From Protula sp. h YS-2021 (lineage: Eukaryota > Annelida > Polychaeta > Sabellida > Serpulidae), in the NCBI GenBank assembly GCA_949752745.1, contig OX457031.1, positions 23,691,581 through 23,755,580 on the forward strand: a stretch of 64,000 bases of DNA, given 5' to 3'. The notes under the pieces are model-generated. The model made no database searches. It had not been told where the DNA came from and was given only the letters and a program-made list of their open reading frames with translations. Positions 1-25,900 of this stretch are shown in pieces. How positions within the stretch are numbered: the stretch's first letter is position 1; every line of letters starts with the position of its first letter. The position numbers were made by a program, and so were the translations under genes.

Positions 1-617
1 TCTCTATCAGTCCATTCGCTTGTGTTGCTTAATTTCACTTCATGATTAGTTATTTTGCCTATCACATGAGATAAGTCTGACTTGGTGCTCTAACTGTGAC
101 AAGTACATAATTCCGATACTGCAGAAAAACCACTGCACTGCACTGTAAGCAATGCATTACCCTTATAAAAAATAAAATATATGTACCGCAAATTTCTGAT
201 GTGTAAGTCACGACTTACACATTTATATTGCATTTGCTCCATCCTCGACAGTGGTTTAGCTTATAGATTTGTATTTATTTTATTTATATTTTTAGCCAAA
301 ACATAAATAGTCAGAGGTAAAACTTCAATCTTCTGGATAAATAAGATGTGTAAACTTAATGCACTATCACAAAGTATCTGGGCTTCTAACTGAAAGCACA
401 TCAAAGTTTGCTCTTGCCTTTGTAATTACAACCAGAAAGCGGAGTAGCTTAATCCTTTGCATCAGGCTGAGTCTACGTTAGTGCTTGATAAAAAGAGAAA
501 GGGGTACAGCAGCAGACAAGATACGCTTAATACTTTGCATGTATGGTGCCTGTGTCACCGTCTACGAAATAAAACCTTTTGTATAAATAGAATAAATAGA
601 AAGCCTTTTCATTGTGA
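1..617. other. 3' flank of SLC5-A, shared with C and E
   Basis: No gene seen. The stretch resembles 33900-34560 and 50990-51650, the matching flanks of C and E, and is therefore part of the duplicated block. A TTTATT near 275, which is AATAAA on the gene strand, could be a polyadenylation signal for SLC5-A; this is weak evidence. Confidence 0.5.
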
Positions 618-13900
<13,283 letters not shown>

Positions 13901-16900
13901 GGTTTTACTTAAGTTTGTGTACTAAATTAAGTTTGTGTACTAGTTTTATGCACTTCTATCAGATGTTACTTTGCTGTTTTTTTGCCTTTTCTTTCTTTGT
14001 GACTACCGCTTATATTGTTATTTTCTATACAAACGAAATAATCAGTGTTATCCTGAGTATCCTGAGATAAGACTAAATGAAAAACAATATTATGTATTTT
14101 CTCACGTGCCGAGCGAATTCATATACGTGCACAAATATATTTGGTTTCATTATATGAAAATAAAGGCTTTCTCAAATTTATTTTTTGAATTGCTAATTAT
14201 TTACAACACGATATCCAATATGTCCACACTTCGTGTTGATACATATATTTTTCTTATTCCTTCTAAGACGCCTTTGGAATAAAACACCACATTAATGTGA
14301 ACAGTTCTGATTCCGTGTTTGCAAGCGTCATTTGATCTTTAAAAATAAGAGATCTTATTAGTGCACCGATTGTCATTTGCCGCATAAATAAATAAACAAA
14401 GTCATCATATAATCACAGTCTGCATCAATCACGGACATCTTCGGTGATTATGCTCTGTAATTCAATTCGCGCATGATGTCAAGTGTCAAATTTCATGGAA
14501 TTGAATGTGATACGGCCACTTGACAGTTTGTCCAAGTTACGGCTTAAGATACTTAAGATACGAGTGTAATTTCAAACTAAATGAACAGCATTTGTTGATC
14601 AAGAACACTAGTACACTAGTGTATATTTTCAACCTTTACATAAGATTTATGCCCCTGCTTTCTATAACAAGACACATAGGTCTTTATGCTCTCAGACATG
14701 TATGAATAAAGACCATGGTACAAATAAGGTTCAAGATACAGAATGAAGTACTTTTTCTTTCTTGTTTATATATGTAAATCAAAAACACCATAATTGGGGT
14801 TACTTTACATCACATATTTTAAAGATTTAAGAATGGGATCGTCAAGAAAAGGCTGGTGCTTGTTGTTTATCTTGAATAGTATTACACGAAACATTGAAAA
14901 AGATATTATTATCCAGTTCACCAGATTAAAAGTTTTGCTGAACTTGCTTACCTTTATTTGAAAACAATTATAACCTCGACTTATTATACTCTTCAAGTTT
15001 TATTTGTTTAATTTTGAATAGCAAATCTTTAAAACTAATTTGTGATTTTTTATCTATTGTTCTGGTTTTATGCATTTAAAATATATTGGCTCAGATAAAT
15101 CCATCGAAACGTTTCCTGTAGCATTCGTTTCAGAATATAATTTACTTTATCATACAACGTAAAGGAGGGATATTAACATTTACTTTAATTGCACACACCA
15201 TTGCTGCATTAATATTAGCATTTTTTTCAAACGGTCTGCAAATTTTCATTTAATGTTACCTCTCCTACAGTTTTACTTAAAAATTGTATGTGTATGGCCT
15301 ACTCAGATGTGTCAGTGGCGAGTGACAGGTTATTTTACTTTGCGAGATAATCAGTTATCTCCAATTTAAGAAAACAAAACTTCGTTGCCAGTGTCTCCCC
15401 CTGTAAAATTTGGCAGGAGGACAGTCAGAAATAAAGCAAAACTGCTGTATTGTAAAATATTTTGTCATGCATGAAGCATAGTTTGCTTATTTTCAACAAA
15501 TTTCCATATTTTTAAGCTTTCAGTGCATTGACTTTACGCCTCAAAGTGTAAAGTTTGTTTCTTGGTTGCGAAATACGTCTAGTTTCCTTACTGTTGGTTA
15601 ATGCAATGGTCACTTTGTCATAGATATCAACCTATTATGAGCTACTAAAGGCTCTCCATGTTCACTTGATATCAGTCAGTAGTCCATATGATATTGTTGC
15701 GTGTAACTCACGTTATGATCACAAATAGCTGCAATATCTCTAGACAGTTGCGTTCTGGTTAACATTGAGTTTGAACACAGTGCCCGTGCATTCACCCATT
15801 TCTTGTTTCGGTCTATTATATTTGTTTGTTTGTTTTCTTTTTTTTGTCTTGCAAATCAACCAACTATCATTACAATAATCTTTGAAAGCTATTTAAATTA
15901 ATAACACCAAGATTAGTGTATTTTTGTTCAATTTAATGATGGTTGCATTGTAAAAACATACATTCTAGGTTATCTATTCCGAGCCAAATTATACTATTTA
16001 CGACAAAACTTTCTATTTTTTATTTTAAGGGTCCATTTATTACTTCGACCTCAGTTTTCTGCTAGTCTTTAACGACGGAATAGATGTGGGGTCGGCTGCT
16101 GTACATCTGTGTAAAATAAGCATAAAAAGTTTCTAAACTGAGCATTTGCAACTTCGCATTATATCTTAAATAAATTTACATTTGAAGTAAATAAACAAAA
16201 GATATTTTCTCTTGCGCCCTTTGCACCATCCAACATCATAAATTCGAATAATTTAAGGAACATTCTTCTGTCTTTGTCTATAAAACAAATTACGCGTCGT
16301 TTTTCCGCGTCTCATTTCCCCCGCTGACTCGCGATTTGTGTGACTGGTGTAATACAGGCGTTTTGCTGCCCTGCGTAGCGTCGCTTTCTGGAGGGATGCA
16401 CATAACGTCTTGGTTATATCCGTAACCATGATTGGCGGAGCCTTAGCATGAGACAGAAAAAAATGAAAGAAGATCCTTAATAAGTTCTAACCAAAATACT
16501 TCTTCGGATAAAAGCAAAATAAACATGTTATCTTCTTTGTGTCAATCAAACATTTCCGGATTACTGGTGATTGTGTATGTATTTGATAGAAAAAGCATAG
16601 ACATCTTTGCCAAAAAAAAAGCTGGGCGTGGGGAAGATTTGTCGTATTTTTCTTGCGATTTTGACGCAGTTCGGAATGGATAGAAGTTGTTTCGACAGAG
16701 AATAGGTGTATATATCTAATTTATAATGTTATATGCTTTCGCGGCTGCAAATGTAAATGTTGGTAGCTACGATGACATTTTGTGTGGAAAGTTGAGGATG
16801 GTGCCTGAGCGTCTTTGCTGTGTTATTTCTCTTTACAGTGTCTTCACGACCACCGGTCTAAATTTACAGAATCTATAATTACGACAGCTCTGCTCCATCC

Positions 16901-19900
16901 TATTGTTTTTGTACGATGCAAAGGTGAAAGGATGGTGCAAAAAGTGTCCATATTTCTCGCAACCAGTATGCCTAGGGAACTCAGATAAAACATTATAGAT
17001 AGGTTCTGCAAGTATGTATTGCCCTGCTAACCTGCAGGCAAATTTGAAATTAATGCAGCAACATGATTACATTTTTCACCATTTTTTTTTTCGCTGATGT
17101 GCATCTCTTCATAAACATTGCTATGAAACAGATGACCGTTTAGGGACCTAGCTGTTATGTATAAACACAGAGAGGATGGCTATTTTTAAAAGTAGTTCCT
17201 CTCTTTTATGAGTACTATTTTCGTGGAATCCCCAGTGGGTCTGCGGAGTGTCAGCTGGCGGAGAAAATATAAAATCTCGCGTCTCAGCCTTGTACATCAT
17301 ACACCCGTGACCCACGTAACCGTGCACTAGCCCGCACACGTGACAAAGCGAGTCGTCATACATTCAGATGGTGGTTGTGGTGAGTAACCCCGTAACAGTC
17401 AAATCGAAAAATAAACATTTTAAAAAAAACTAAAACGTTCTGGTTCTTCATTCCTAAATTTCGTGCATGAAATTTTAATCGGAAAAAAAGCTGCACCCAG
17501 AGGGCGAAATTTAATCGTTGTGCTCTTGGGTGAAGGAGCATTCTAAATGTGGAGCGATTGCATTTAAATTTTAACGTTATAAATTACTTTGGCACATCCA
17601 AAAAATTGTCACGCGACTTGATCGACTACCAGTCAGATTTTTCAACATGCTACCACTACGTTTTCAGCTCCACACTTTCGAAATTTACGAGGAATGCTCG
17701 TTAGGTCGGTCATTCAGCTTATTTTTATACCAGCCGATTTTGTTGGCTAATCTTGGCACATCAGTAGAGGATATTTCCGTCATCTGTATGTACGTATGTA
17801 ACTCTTTACTTAAAATGCTTCTTCTTCTTCACTTTTGACCGGACTGCCTCCCAATTTGTATAAATGTTTACTAGGCGGTTTGTTTGGTGCATTTAAACAA
17901 TTTAGTAGGAAGTTTTCAAAATCCTTCTTCTCCCACAATTTGGATAGATTTCTTTTCCAATTTTGAACAATTATTCCCTAGATTGGCGATCCACCGCAAA
18001 TTGGCCAAATATGGGCAGCTAATTTTATAAAGGTTTTTTCCCGTAAGTTTGACTGCTGACCTTTAAATGCTACATAAATTTCATGATGTAGTTGGCTTCT
18101 AAAAATTCACTTTTTTTATGATCCGCCAAAACATAGCTAAGTTGGGGTCATATAAAAACAAATAGCCATTTTTCAAAATACTTCTTCTACCACCGTTTTG
18201 ATCGAATTTCTTTACACTATTGAACGATTATTCGTGATATGTTTTTCTTTTGAAAATTTACTTTTTTTGTCGATCCGCAAGGAAAAGTTCCAAGTGGTAT
18301 TAACAAAATATCGTCTGTAATTCCCTCACCTGCACCTTTAAATTTGTAAGACAACAAAAGGATTGGTATCCAGAACATTATAGGAAATAAGGGAAAAACC
18401 TTGAAATTGCATTTTGTGTGGGTGGTAAATTGATTCGCTCTTCTACCTTATTCGTTTCGATTAAATAACTTCCACATCACACTATACTGTATATATGGCA
18501 TTAAACAATGTTAATTATATCCACATTTTTGTAATGAAAAGTTAATACGTGTGCCTTTGAAGTCAACCCATACCTTAATGCATTTACTGCCTGACTTGCA
18601 GACATTGAAAAGCTTCCATATGAGAATGCCAGAAACCTGGTACAAGGCATCTATTCTTTTAGAATGAGATATATTACTCACGTGTTAACTACATTAATAC
18701 ATGTAAACGGGCATAAAAAGCGAACTGGCAGCATATATTTCACAACAGTATTAACGATTTATTTGTAATAACTTCTATGTGCTTTCACACATAAATTAAC
18801 TGAACTAATATCAAGTTTATGAAACATAAACACAGTTTTTATCTCCTAAACAAAGTAATATTTGAAAGCGCTTAGTAATTAATATCGCCATTTAAGCCAT
18901 CTAAATCTTCTATAAATTTTTAGTGAAAAATACCAGTTTTTCAGCCTGCACTTAAAACAGGCATTTATTTTACCAACATCTTCTGAAACATAAATCACAG
19001 TTACGAGAGCACTAGTGGAGTTAATAGGACAACCACGTGTTAAATTATCACCCACTTAACACTTGAGGATAAGCATCATTTTCACTGAGAAAATGAGCTA
19101 CGGGAACCAAATCAACAGCTACTGGGTATATGTGTCATCAATGAAAGAAACATAACACAAGACACAAACTTCACAAATAAACTACAAGCAGATGAGAACT
19201 GCCTTAGTTATGACAATACGCTAAGTCGCTCATTGGTACCATTATGCCATAACAGTTGCTGTATTTAACAAGGCAAATTTAACATGTGGCCTTAAGGTCT
19301 ATAGATTTTCTTATCATAATAAAAGTCAAATTTAATTTTTTTCTGAAAGACGGGTTTCATTATTTTTCAGGAAACTCTAAAATGTATGTAAAATTTAATT
19401 GAAGATTAATGTAAGAAGTCTGCGGGGGCACTTGGTGTCATATGTGTTACCACTAGTGGTGTTACGATTCGTACCGTAACTCCGTAACTGAAAAGCGGCC
19501 GCGGTTGTTCGGTTCAGTTCTGTTCCGTTTAACCAAAACAGAAAACCGCGGTATTTTCAGAGTTTTTTGTAGTTTTTCATTGAGAGTGGACAGCTTTGAA
19601 TTAAGTTACAGCTTCGCGCTCAACTATAAAAACTCAGCATGTTGGCATGCCTTTTTAAAGAAAAATATATGTACATATGTGAAGTTATCATTTGATATTT
19701 TAATGTGTACTGCTTATTTAGCGACAGAAGTGTTGTGTTACCTTAGTGTAATTCAGGATTCAAAACTTCTTACAATATGTGTAAGGGCGTGTTGTTTATG
19801 GTGTTATAATTAAGAAGCTCTGTGAATGTTGTCAAGTTAGAACAAAACTGTAATGACTGCAATGTGATATACTTAAACTTAAGTTGGGGCAAACTGCAAT

Positions 19901-21119
19901 GATCGTTATAGGATATACTTTAGCTGAAATAATTGTAAGTTGGGTGACCTGAAATAATACGTATATTGATTACTATTTGAGATATCTATGCTTAATTGCT
20001 TTGTTACATATTGAAGGATAGATGCCTTATTTAAAAAAAATAGTTTCTAATTTAACAATTTGAGCTCTATTCGTATTATAAACTAGTGTCTTTGTTTCAA
20101 ATCACATAGCTAAAATACATTACTGGCTGCTATGCGGTAAATATTTAGCAAAATACAGATATTAAAAATCTATAAATTTTTATAAAATCGTACCGATAAA
20201 AACAAAATCGAATAATTGAAGTGTACCGAACCGAACCTAACCTAACCAAACTTTTGTGACCTACCATCGCACTCGTCGTCACAATGCACGCTAAAGCAAG
20301 CGGACAATAGGGGTAACTTTGAAACCGGACGCAGTCGGCGCGGAGTGCCAATTTCTATAAAAAGGGTAATGTTTATTCCGTACTCCGCGTTTTCCACAAG
20401 GGGGATTGAGAACCGCACCCCCGTTTAGTGCAAAAAGTGGGTATTATTTCACACTTAGCTTCCGGATTTCGGGATGGTTTTCAAATGTCATGGTCTCTAT
20501 GGTAACCAGTTGGCATTTCAGCGCTCCTCCACCCCTGCACCCGGGATATTCGGTACATATTAATGGTTACCAGTTACAGAAATGTTTCAGTCATGATTCA
20601 ACGATTAAGCTCAGTTAACTCATGGTAAAGCAAATGGATGGACTGGTAACAAGTATTCATGCATTATTATATTGCCCGCATGATAACCATTACTCACGCA
20701 TTAACATAACAGTGTGCATGTTTTGCCAGTGTTCGCGCATTACCCTATCAATCCACACGATAGCCAGTATTCACACATTTCCCTACAAATATAGCCCGTT
20801 ATATCGGGTTTCCGTGGCGACGAACAGTTTCGCGACGCAGTTTGGCTGGAGCAACTTTCCCCATGGGACGAATTATGGAATAATCAGCCCTATCTATACT
20901 GCTGTTTCTTGCACTGGCTGTGCAAGAAACTCGTCCACTGCTAAGTTTTGTTGTGCAATTAGGCGTTTGTGATTCTGTTGACAGGTAGTGTGATGAACTC
21001 CTGGAATACAAACACACCATAGAATCACCTTTTAAATACAAGCCTGTGTTTGAACCTGCGTTTGTCTGGGCATGCGTTTTATCACGAGTTTGATGTAACA
21101 CGCCTTCGAATGAGATTTT
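13901..21119. other. A-B intergenic region, no gene supported
   Basis: Upstream of SLC5-A. The part 13901-15640 resembles the matching flanks of C (37316-39610) and E (55218-58560) and so belongs to the duplicated block. Beyond it I see AT-rich unique sequence, degenerate repeats of roughly 110-250 bp at 17810-18330 beginning AAAAT.CTTCTTCT, and degenerate repeats of about 38 bp at 20640-20800. A perfect 11-bp hairpin lies at 20904-20930. Open frames here are short and show no domain. Confidence 0.6.
20904..20930. repeat. Perfect hairpin, 11-bp stem
   Basis: GTTTCTTGCAC and its exact reverse complement are separated by the 5-base loop TGGCT. Function unknown. Confidence 0.8.
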
Positions 21120-22250
21120 TTCATTTTGGAACTTGAGAAATAATTATAAAGTTCACTATTATCTCGAAAACGATTAGAGCGATTTTGAGATCGTTTTCGA
21201 CCCTTTGGGCCTGAACAACGTTACATAAGAGGTACTTCGGTGACCTTGACCTCCTTGGTCACGGTCAAGGTCAAAGCCAAACACTGACTGTTATCTCAAA
21301 ACGGGTAGATATAGAGCAATTTTGAGCTAAATTTCGACGCTTTGAGCCTAAACAACGTTGCATAAGAAGTACCTTGGTGACCTTGACTTTCACCATTTTC
21401 GATTCTTTGGGCTTAAACAACATTATACGAAAAGGTACCACGGTGACCTTGACCTTCTCGGTCACGATCAAGGTTAAAAATCGGAATTTGGCTATTTTCT
21501 CGATAACTGTTAGAGATAAAGTGATTTTGAGTTCTTTTGGACATTTCGGGCCCAAAACAACGCTACATGAGAGGTACCTCTGTGACCTTGACTTCCTGAG
21601 TCACAGCCAAGGTCAGAAACCAAAAGTTGACTATTATCTCGAAACCGGTTAGAGATAGAGCACGTTTGAGCTCATTTTCGATCTTCTGAGCCTAAACAAC
21701 GCTACATAAGAGGTACCTCGGTAACCTTAATCTTCTGGCTCACGGTCAAGATCAAAAACCGAAAGTGAACTATTGTGTAGAAAACTGTTTGAGCTCACTG
21801 TCGACCCTTTGGGCCTAAAGAATGTCACACAAGAGGTACATCGGTGACTTTGACCTTCTGGGACACGGTCAAGGTCAAAACCCGAAAATTGACCATTATC
21901 TCGAAAAAGCTTTGATATGATTTTGAGCTCATTTTCAACCGTTTGAGCCCAAACAACGCTACATAAGAGGTCCTCGGTGACTCCGACCTTTTGATTCATG
22001 GTCAATTTAAAAACAAAAACCGGAAGTTGAGTTATATCTTAAAAACGGTTAGAGACGGCGCAGTGTTGAGCTTATTTTGGACTCTGGATCTGTGTTGCAT
22101 AAGAGGTACCTCGGTGACCCTTGAGCTTCTGGGCCAGGGTCAAAAACTGGAATTTGACGATTATCTCGAAAACGGTTGACAGAGCGATTTTGGGTTCATT
22201 TTGAACCCGTTGGGCCAAAGCCACGACAAAAAAGAAGCTGCGTGAGTTTG
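21120..22250. repeat. S1 satellite array, inverted relative to the intron copy, about 8 units
   Basis: Units carry CTCGAAAACGGTTAGAG, ACGCTACATAAGAGGTACC and GGTGACCTTGACC, spaced about 136 bp. This is the same family as 5455-7520 on the opposite strand. The tail 22200-22400 is matched by 40916-41100 in the C-D interval. Confidence 0.9.
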
Positions 22251-22838
22251 AGCCTATTGGTTATAAGTTGATACAAATATTTTCTTTAGTGGTTTCTGTA
22301 AGTGAGCCAATTTCGCTATGTAGCGAAATTCTGTAGTTATCCATGTTTTTCATTTTAAGCCTTTTACTCGTTATTTTCTCCCTTTTATTATTTTGAGAGC
22401 GAGCTATTAAAAACTTGACTCCACATTTCTTAAGCACGTATGTTTTTGATCATTTTTCAATGAAAACTGCACAAAATATGACTGATTGTCTCAGGGGATG
22501 TTTGTCTATAAGGGTCTTTAAACGGGTGCATCTTGATTCAAGAATTCTATGCCTTTATCGCAGTATTGCTTTTCCGATGAAGGTTTCGGCCTTGTGCGAT
22601 TCACCTGAATTCAAAACAGTTATGTTTTCAATACAAATGCAAGACAACCGTATTTTTAATAGTAGCGCAACGTTTTTTGGACAATTTAGGTAATAGTCAT
22701 TGTCTCTAAACGTTTCCCATGTAGATATACAAAGGACCAACTATTTGAGCTTCAAGCACATTTTATCAAAAAATTAAAAAATGTTACGATAACAAAATGG
22801 TTACGTAATGCCTTAATTAAAAGTATAATTAGAGTAAA

Positions 22839-22915
22839 CTAACAACCCGCCCATTCACCTACCACGTAGTAATCATTCTTCATTACAGAAGGGCAACTTG
22901 AATCCTTAATGGCGT
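22839..22915 (-). CDS. SLC5-B exon 14, terminal
   Basis: 77 bp to TAG after acceptor gtattttcag. It reads AIKDSSCPSVMKNDYYV and then VGEWAGC. The same stretch in D ends in TAA. A donor-like GTAGGT after YYV means the true tail may be encoded further downstream. Confidence 0.6.
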
Positions 22916-25900
22916 CTGAAAATACAACCAAAATACTACATCAATATGGACATTTGTTAATACAAATGAATTTCGCAAGAGATAACAATTCACTGATTGA
23001 ATAAAATTGCATATTGCATAAACATATTGAACACATTTGTCGAGTGAAAAATTAAACACATAGTAATTGTGATTAACATACTCTTTAACAGTGTTGCAAA
23101 AACTGCTGTAGTAACGGACGTGAGTAATCCGAGTGTACCGAATAGCAGAGGAGAGATGCCGTACAGATCAGATCTAGCAAAGTGAAGAGGGATAACATAC
23201 AAACAATGAAACGTGGTCTCGGGCGGAATGATTAGTTGTGTTCACTTAGCTTTTGACAATTCTTAGCGCAAGTTTTAACAAATGGATACTGCAACAGATG
23301 CAATGTGCTCATTCTGACTGAAGTTAAAACGTAACCACAAAACACTAAATTTGTATTGTTTGAGGGTGATCGGAAGTTGTGTAAATGCTCACATGGTATA
23401 CCGTTGTGTTGCATGAGTGAAATCGTCTGTGATGTTGCCATAGTCAATAACATAGCCTCCAGTTGGTAAAACGATAGCATTATCTATGAAACTGTCGTTA
23501 AAACCTTGCACACTACACGCCTTCGATGGCAAAGGAAGTGTTTGCGACGGTTGGGGATAAAATACAACTCCTAAACCAAGCCACATGCTTATTCCTAAGC
23601 CGACAAGGAATCCAATGCATGCACTCTAAAATTAAAATTGATATGATCAGTATTTTTAGTGTCGGATAAATAATACTACGAAATTTATTTTGCATTGATC
23701 TTTACCATATAAACGCAGTATGTTAACGATTATAAAATATATCAGTCAAATTGCTCTTCGTAAGTTCTACTTACAATATAAAACATATCAATCAAATTGC
23801 TCTTCGTAAGTTCTACTTACAATATAATCTACAAAGGGGAATAGTCGACCCATAAGAAATAGGGCTGCAATAGGACTTGAAAAAATCCCGTAAATTCTGA
23901 CAGTCATACTGAATAGTTCTCCATCGCTGTAAAGCGCCACCAAGGCTAGAAGTACCACAACCACAGAGCAGAAAACGGCTTCATTTCAAGAAAACAAACA
24001 AATATTATATAAAGTGTTTTGTCAGTTGAACATCAGTGAGATATGCCATACAAAATTTTAATAAACTTAATGATGTATTAGGCTTCAAGTAATTTTCTCA
24101 AGCTAAAATGATTAAATCTAAAGCAATTTATACTGTGTTTGTAGAAATTCTTCCAAATTGAACAAAGTAATGTTTTATTTGCTCACAGATAAGTTTTGCT
24201 ATACAGAGCGCAGTGCTATCCTTGATTGACGTTTGCTTGATGTACTTGTAAATTGGTAAAATAATGTCCACGAGAAAAATGGCAGCAAAAGAGTTCTGCG
24301 ACGACGACAAAGAACTAAATAGCAATCAAAATTATTTCAAACTTACAAAATAAAGCCAAAAATGAACTGCTAGAATTAAGATCAACAGCGACTACATATC
24401 ATAATAATCAATTTTAAGTGCTCTGAGCTGAGGTTACAGTGTTACAGACACAAAATTTATTCGTTGCCCTTCGGATAGATAGAAAAGATTAGTCTTCTTT
24501 TAAAGACAAAACTGAATTCGAACAGGATTACATACATGATTGTGAAGCAAGCAATAGCCCTATGTATTTCATCTTATACAGAAGCCTCCCAACTCAGAGG
24601 CCTCTCGTGATACAAACATCTACCTGAGCGACGCAGCAAATAAGCATGCTAGAAACAAGCCCGATAGTCCAGGGAAAAATTGAAAAATCTCCAGCATGAA
24701 CAGTAGTACTAACTGAAATGATAAAAAGCACACTAAACGCGTTTTTAATAAACAAAATAAATGAACTTTACCAAAAGGATATATTTCCAGTATAGTCTAT
24801 AGCAATTCTGACACAGGCGCAGCTATTTAAAACTAACTTGATTAAATCATTATAAACAGCTTCAAAACATACCGATGAAAATATTTTAGCTTCTTTAATA
24901 AAGCATCAATATTACTTGGTTTGTTGAATCAATTCTCCCCTGCTCTAAAGGATCACAGCCTTCGTAATAAGCAAACATAACTAAGCCCATCATTCCAAAC
25001 AGAGACACGAGAAATAAATACATAGGGATATTCAAGTAAACGGCTCTGCAAAAATTTAATAATACAAATAGATGTAGTCGATTTCAAACTGTTTAGCGAT
25101 TCTTTTGTTAAAGCTAAAATATAGCAAAGCAATAAACCGCTTTTTTGCTTAACCCAATTTGCAAGTTCGGCCACTGTGGGCTCAATTATAACTTCCATTA
25201 TTTTATGAAACGGCACCAAATAATTGTGTTTAGCTCTAAACAAATTGTAAACGAAAGCTAGCACTGCTTACAAAAGAATGTTTTATTTTTGAAAACGATA
25301 ATTATGTACAGACGCTGTGGCATCTTTAGCATTGCTTAGGGAGCAGTATCGCTGTATGTAAACTTGAGATGACATATAAGGAATAAACACTCTACTGAAA
25401 CCGCCAATCAAATAAGTCCACACGGAGGATCTGATCAATGGATTTGGATTAATCCTGCAAAAGAAAAACATAAAAGCACAAAGTGAGCTTGACAGATATT
25501 GGTTCAGCACCAAGGTTTTAAAAAGGTACAGGTAAATTATTATGAAATATCACACAGATAAAATCGAGAGCATGGAGAGAGAAGGACAGTTGAACTTATT
25601 TAACTTACTTGAAGAAGTTAAGTCTTCCATTCTCTGCAGCAGTAAACCACACTTGTTTAATTCCTCCAGCTCGAATAGTACCAAGAATTAATAGCGCCAC
25701 AATTCCCAGGAACATGATTATACTTTGACATGTATCCACCCATAACACTGCTTTCATTCCGCCCTATTGTTTTACATATTATTTTAACAGTGATTTTTTT
25801 TAAACCGAGTTCACTTTGGAAAATACTGGTTCAGTGACAAGAGCTTAATAAGTACCAGTATAAATAACTTCACTTTGACCAATATTGGTTTAGCTCCAAG

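Noticed and set aside
19505..19813. 102-codon plus-strand frame, and an inverted GGTTCGG/CCGAACC pair near 19510 and 20228
   Set aside because: No domain recognised; the inverted similarity is short and imperfect, and no target duplication was found, so I did not call a transposon.
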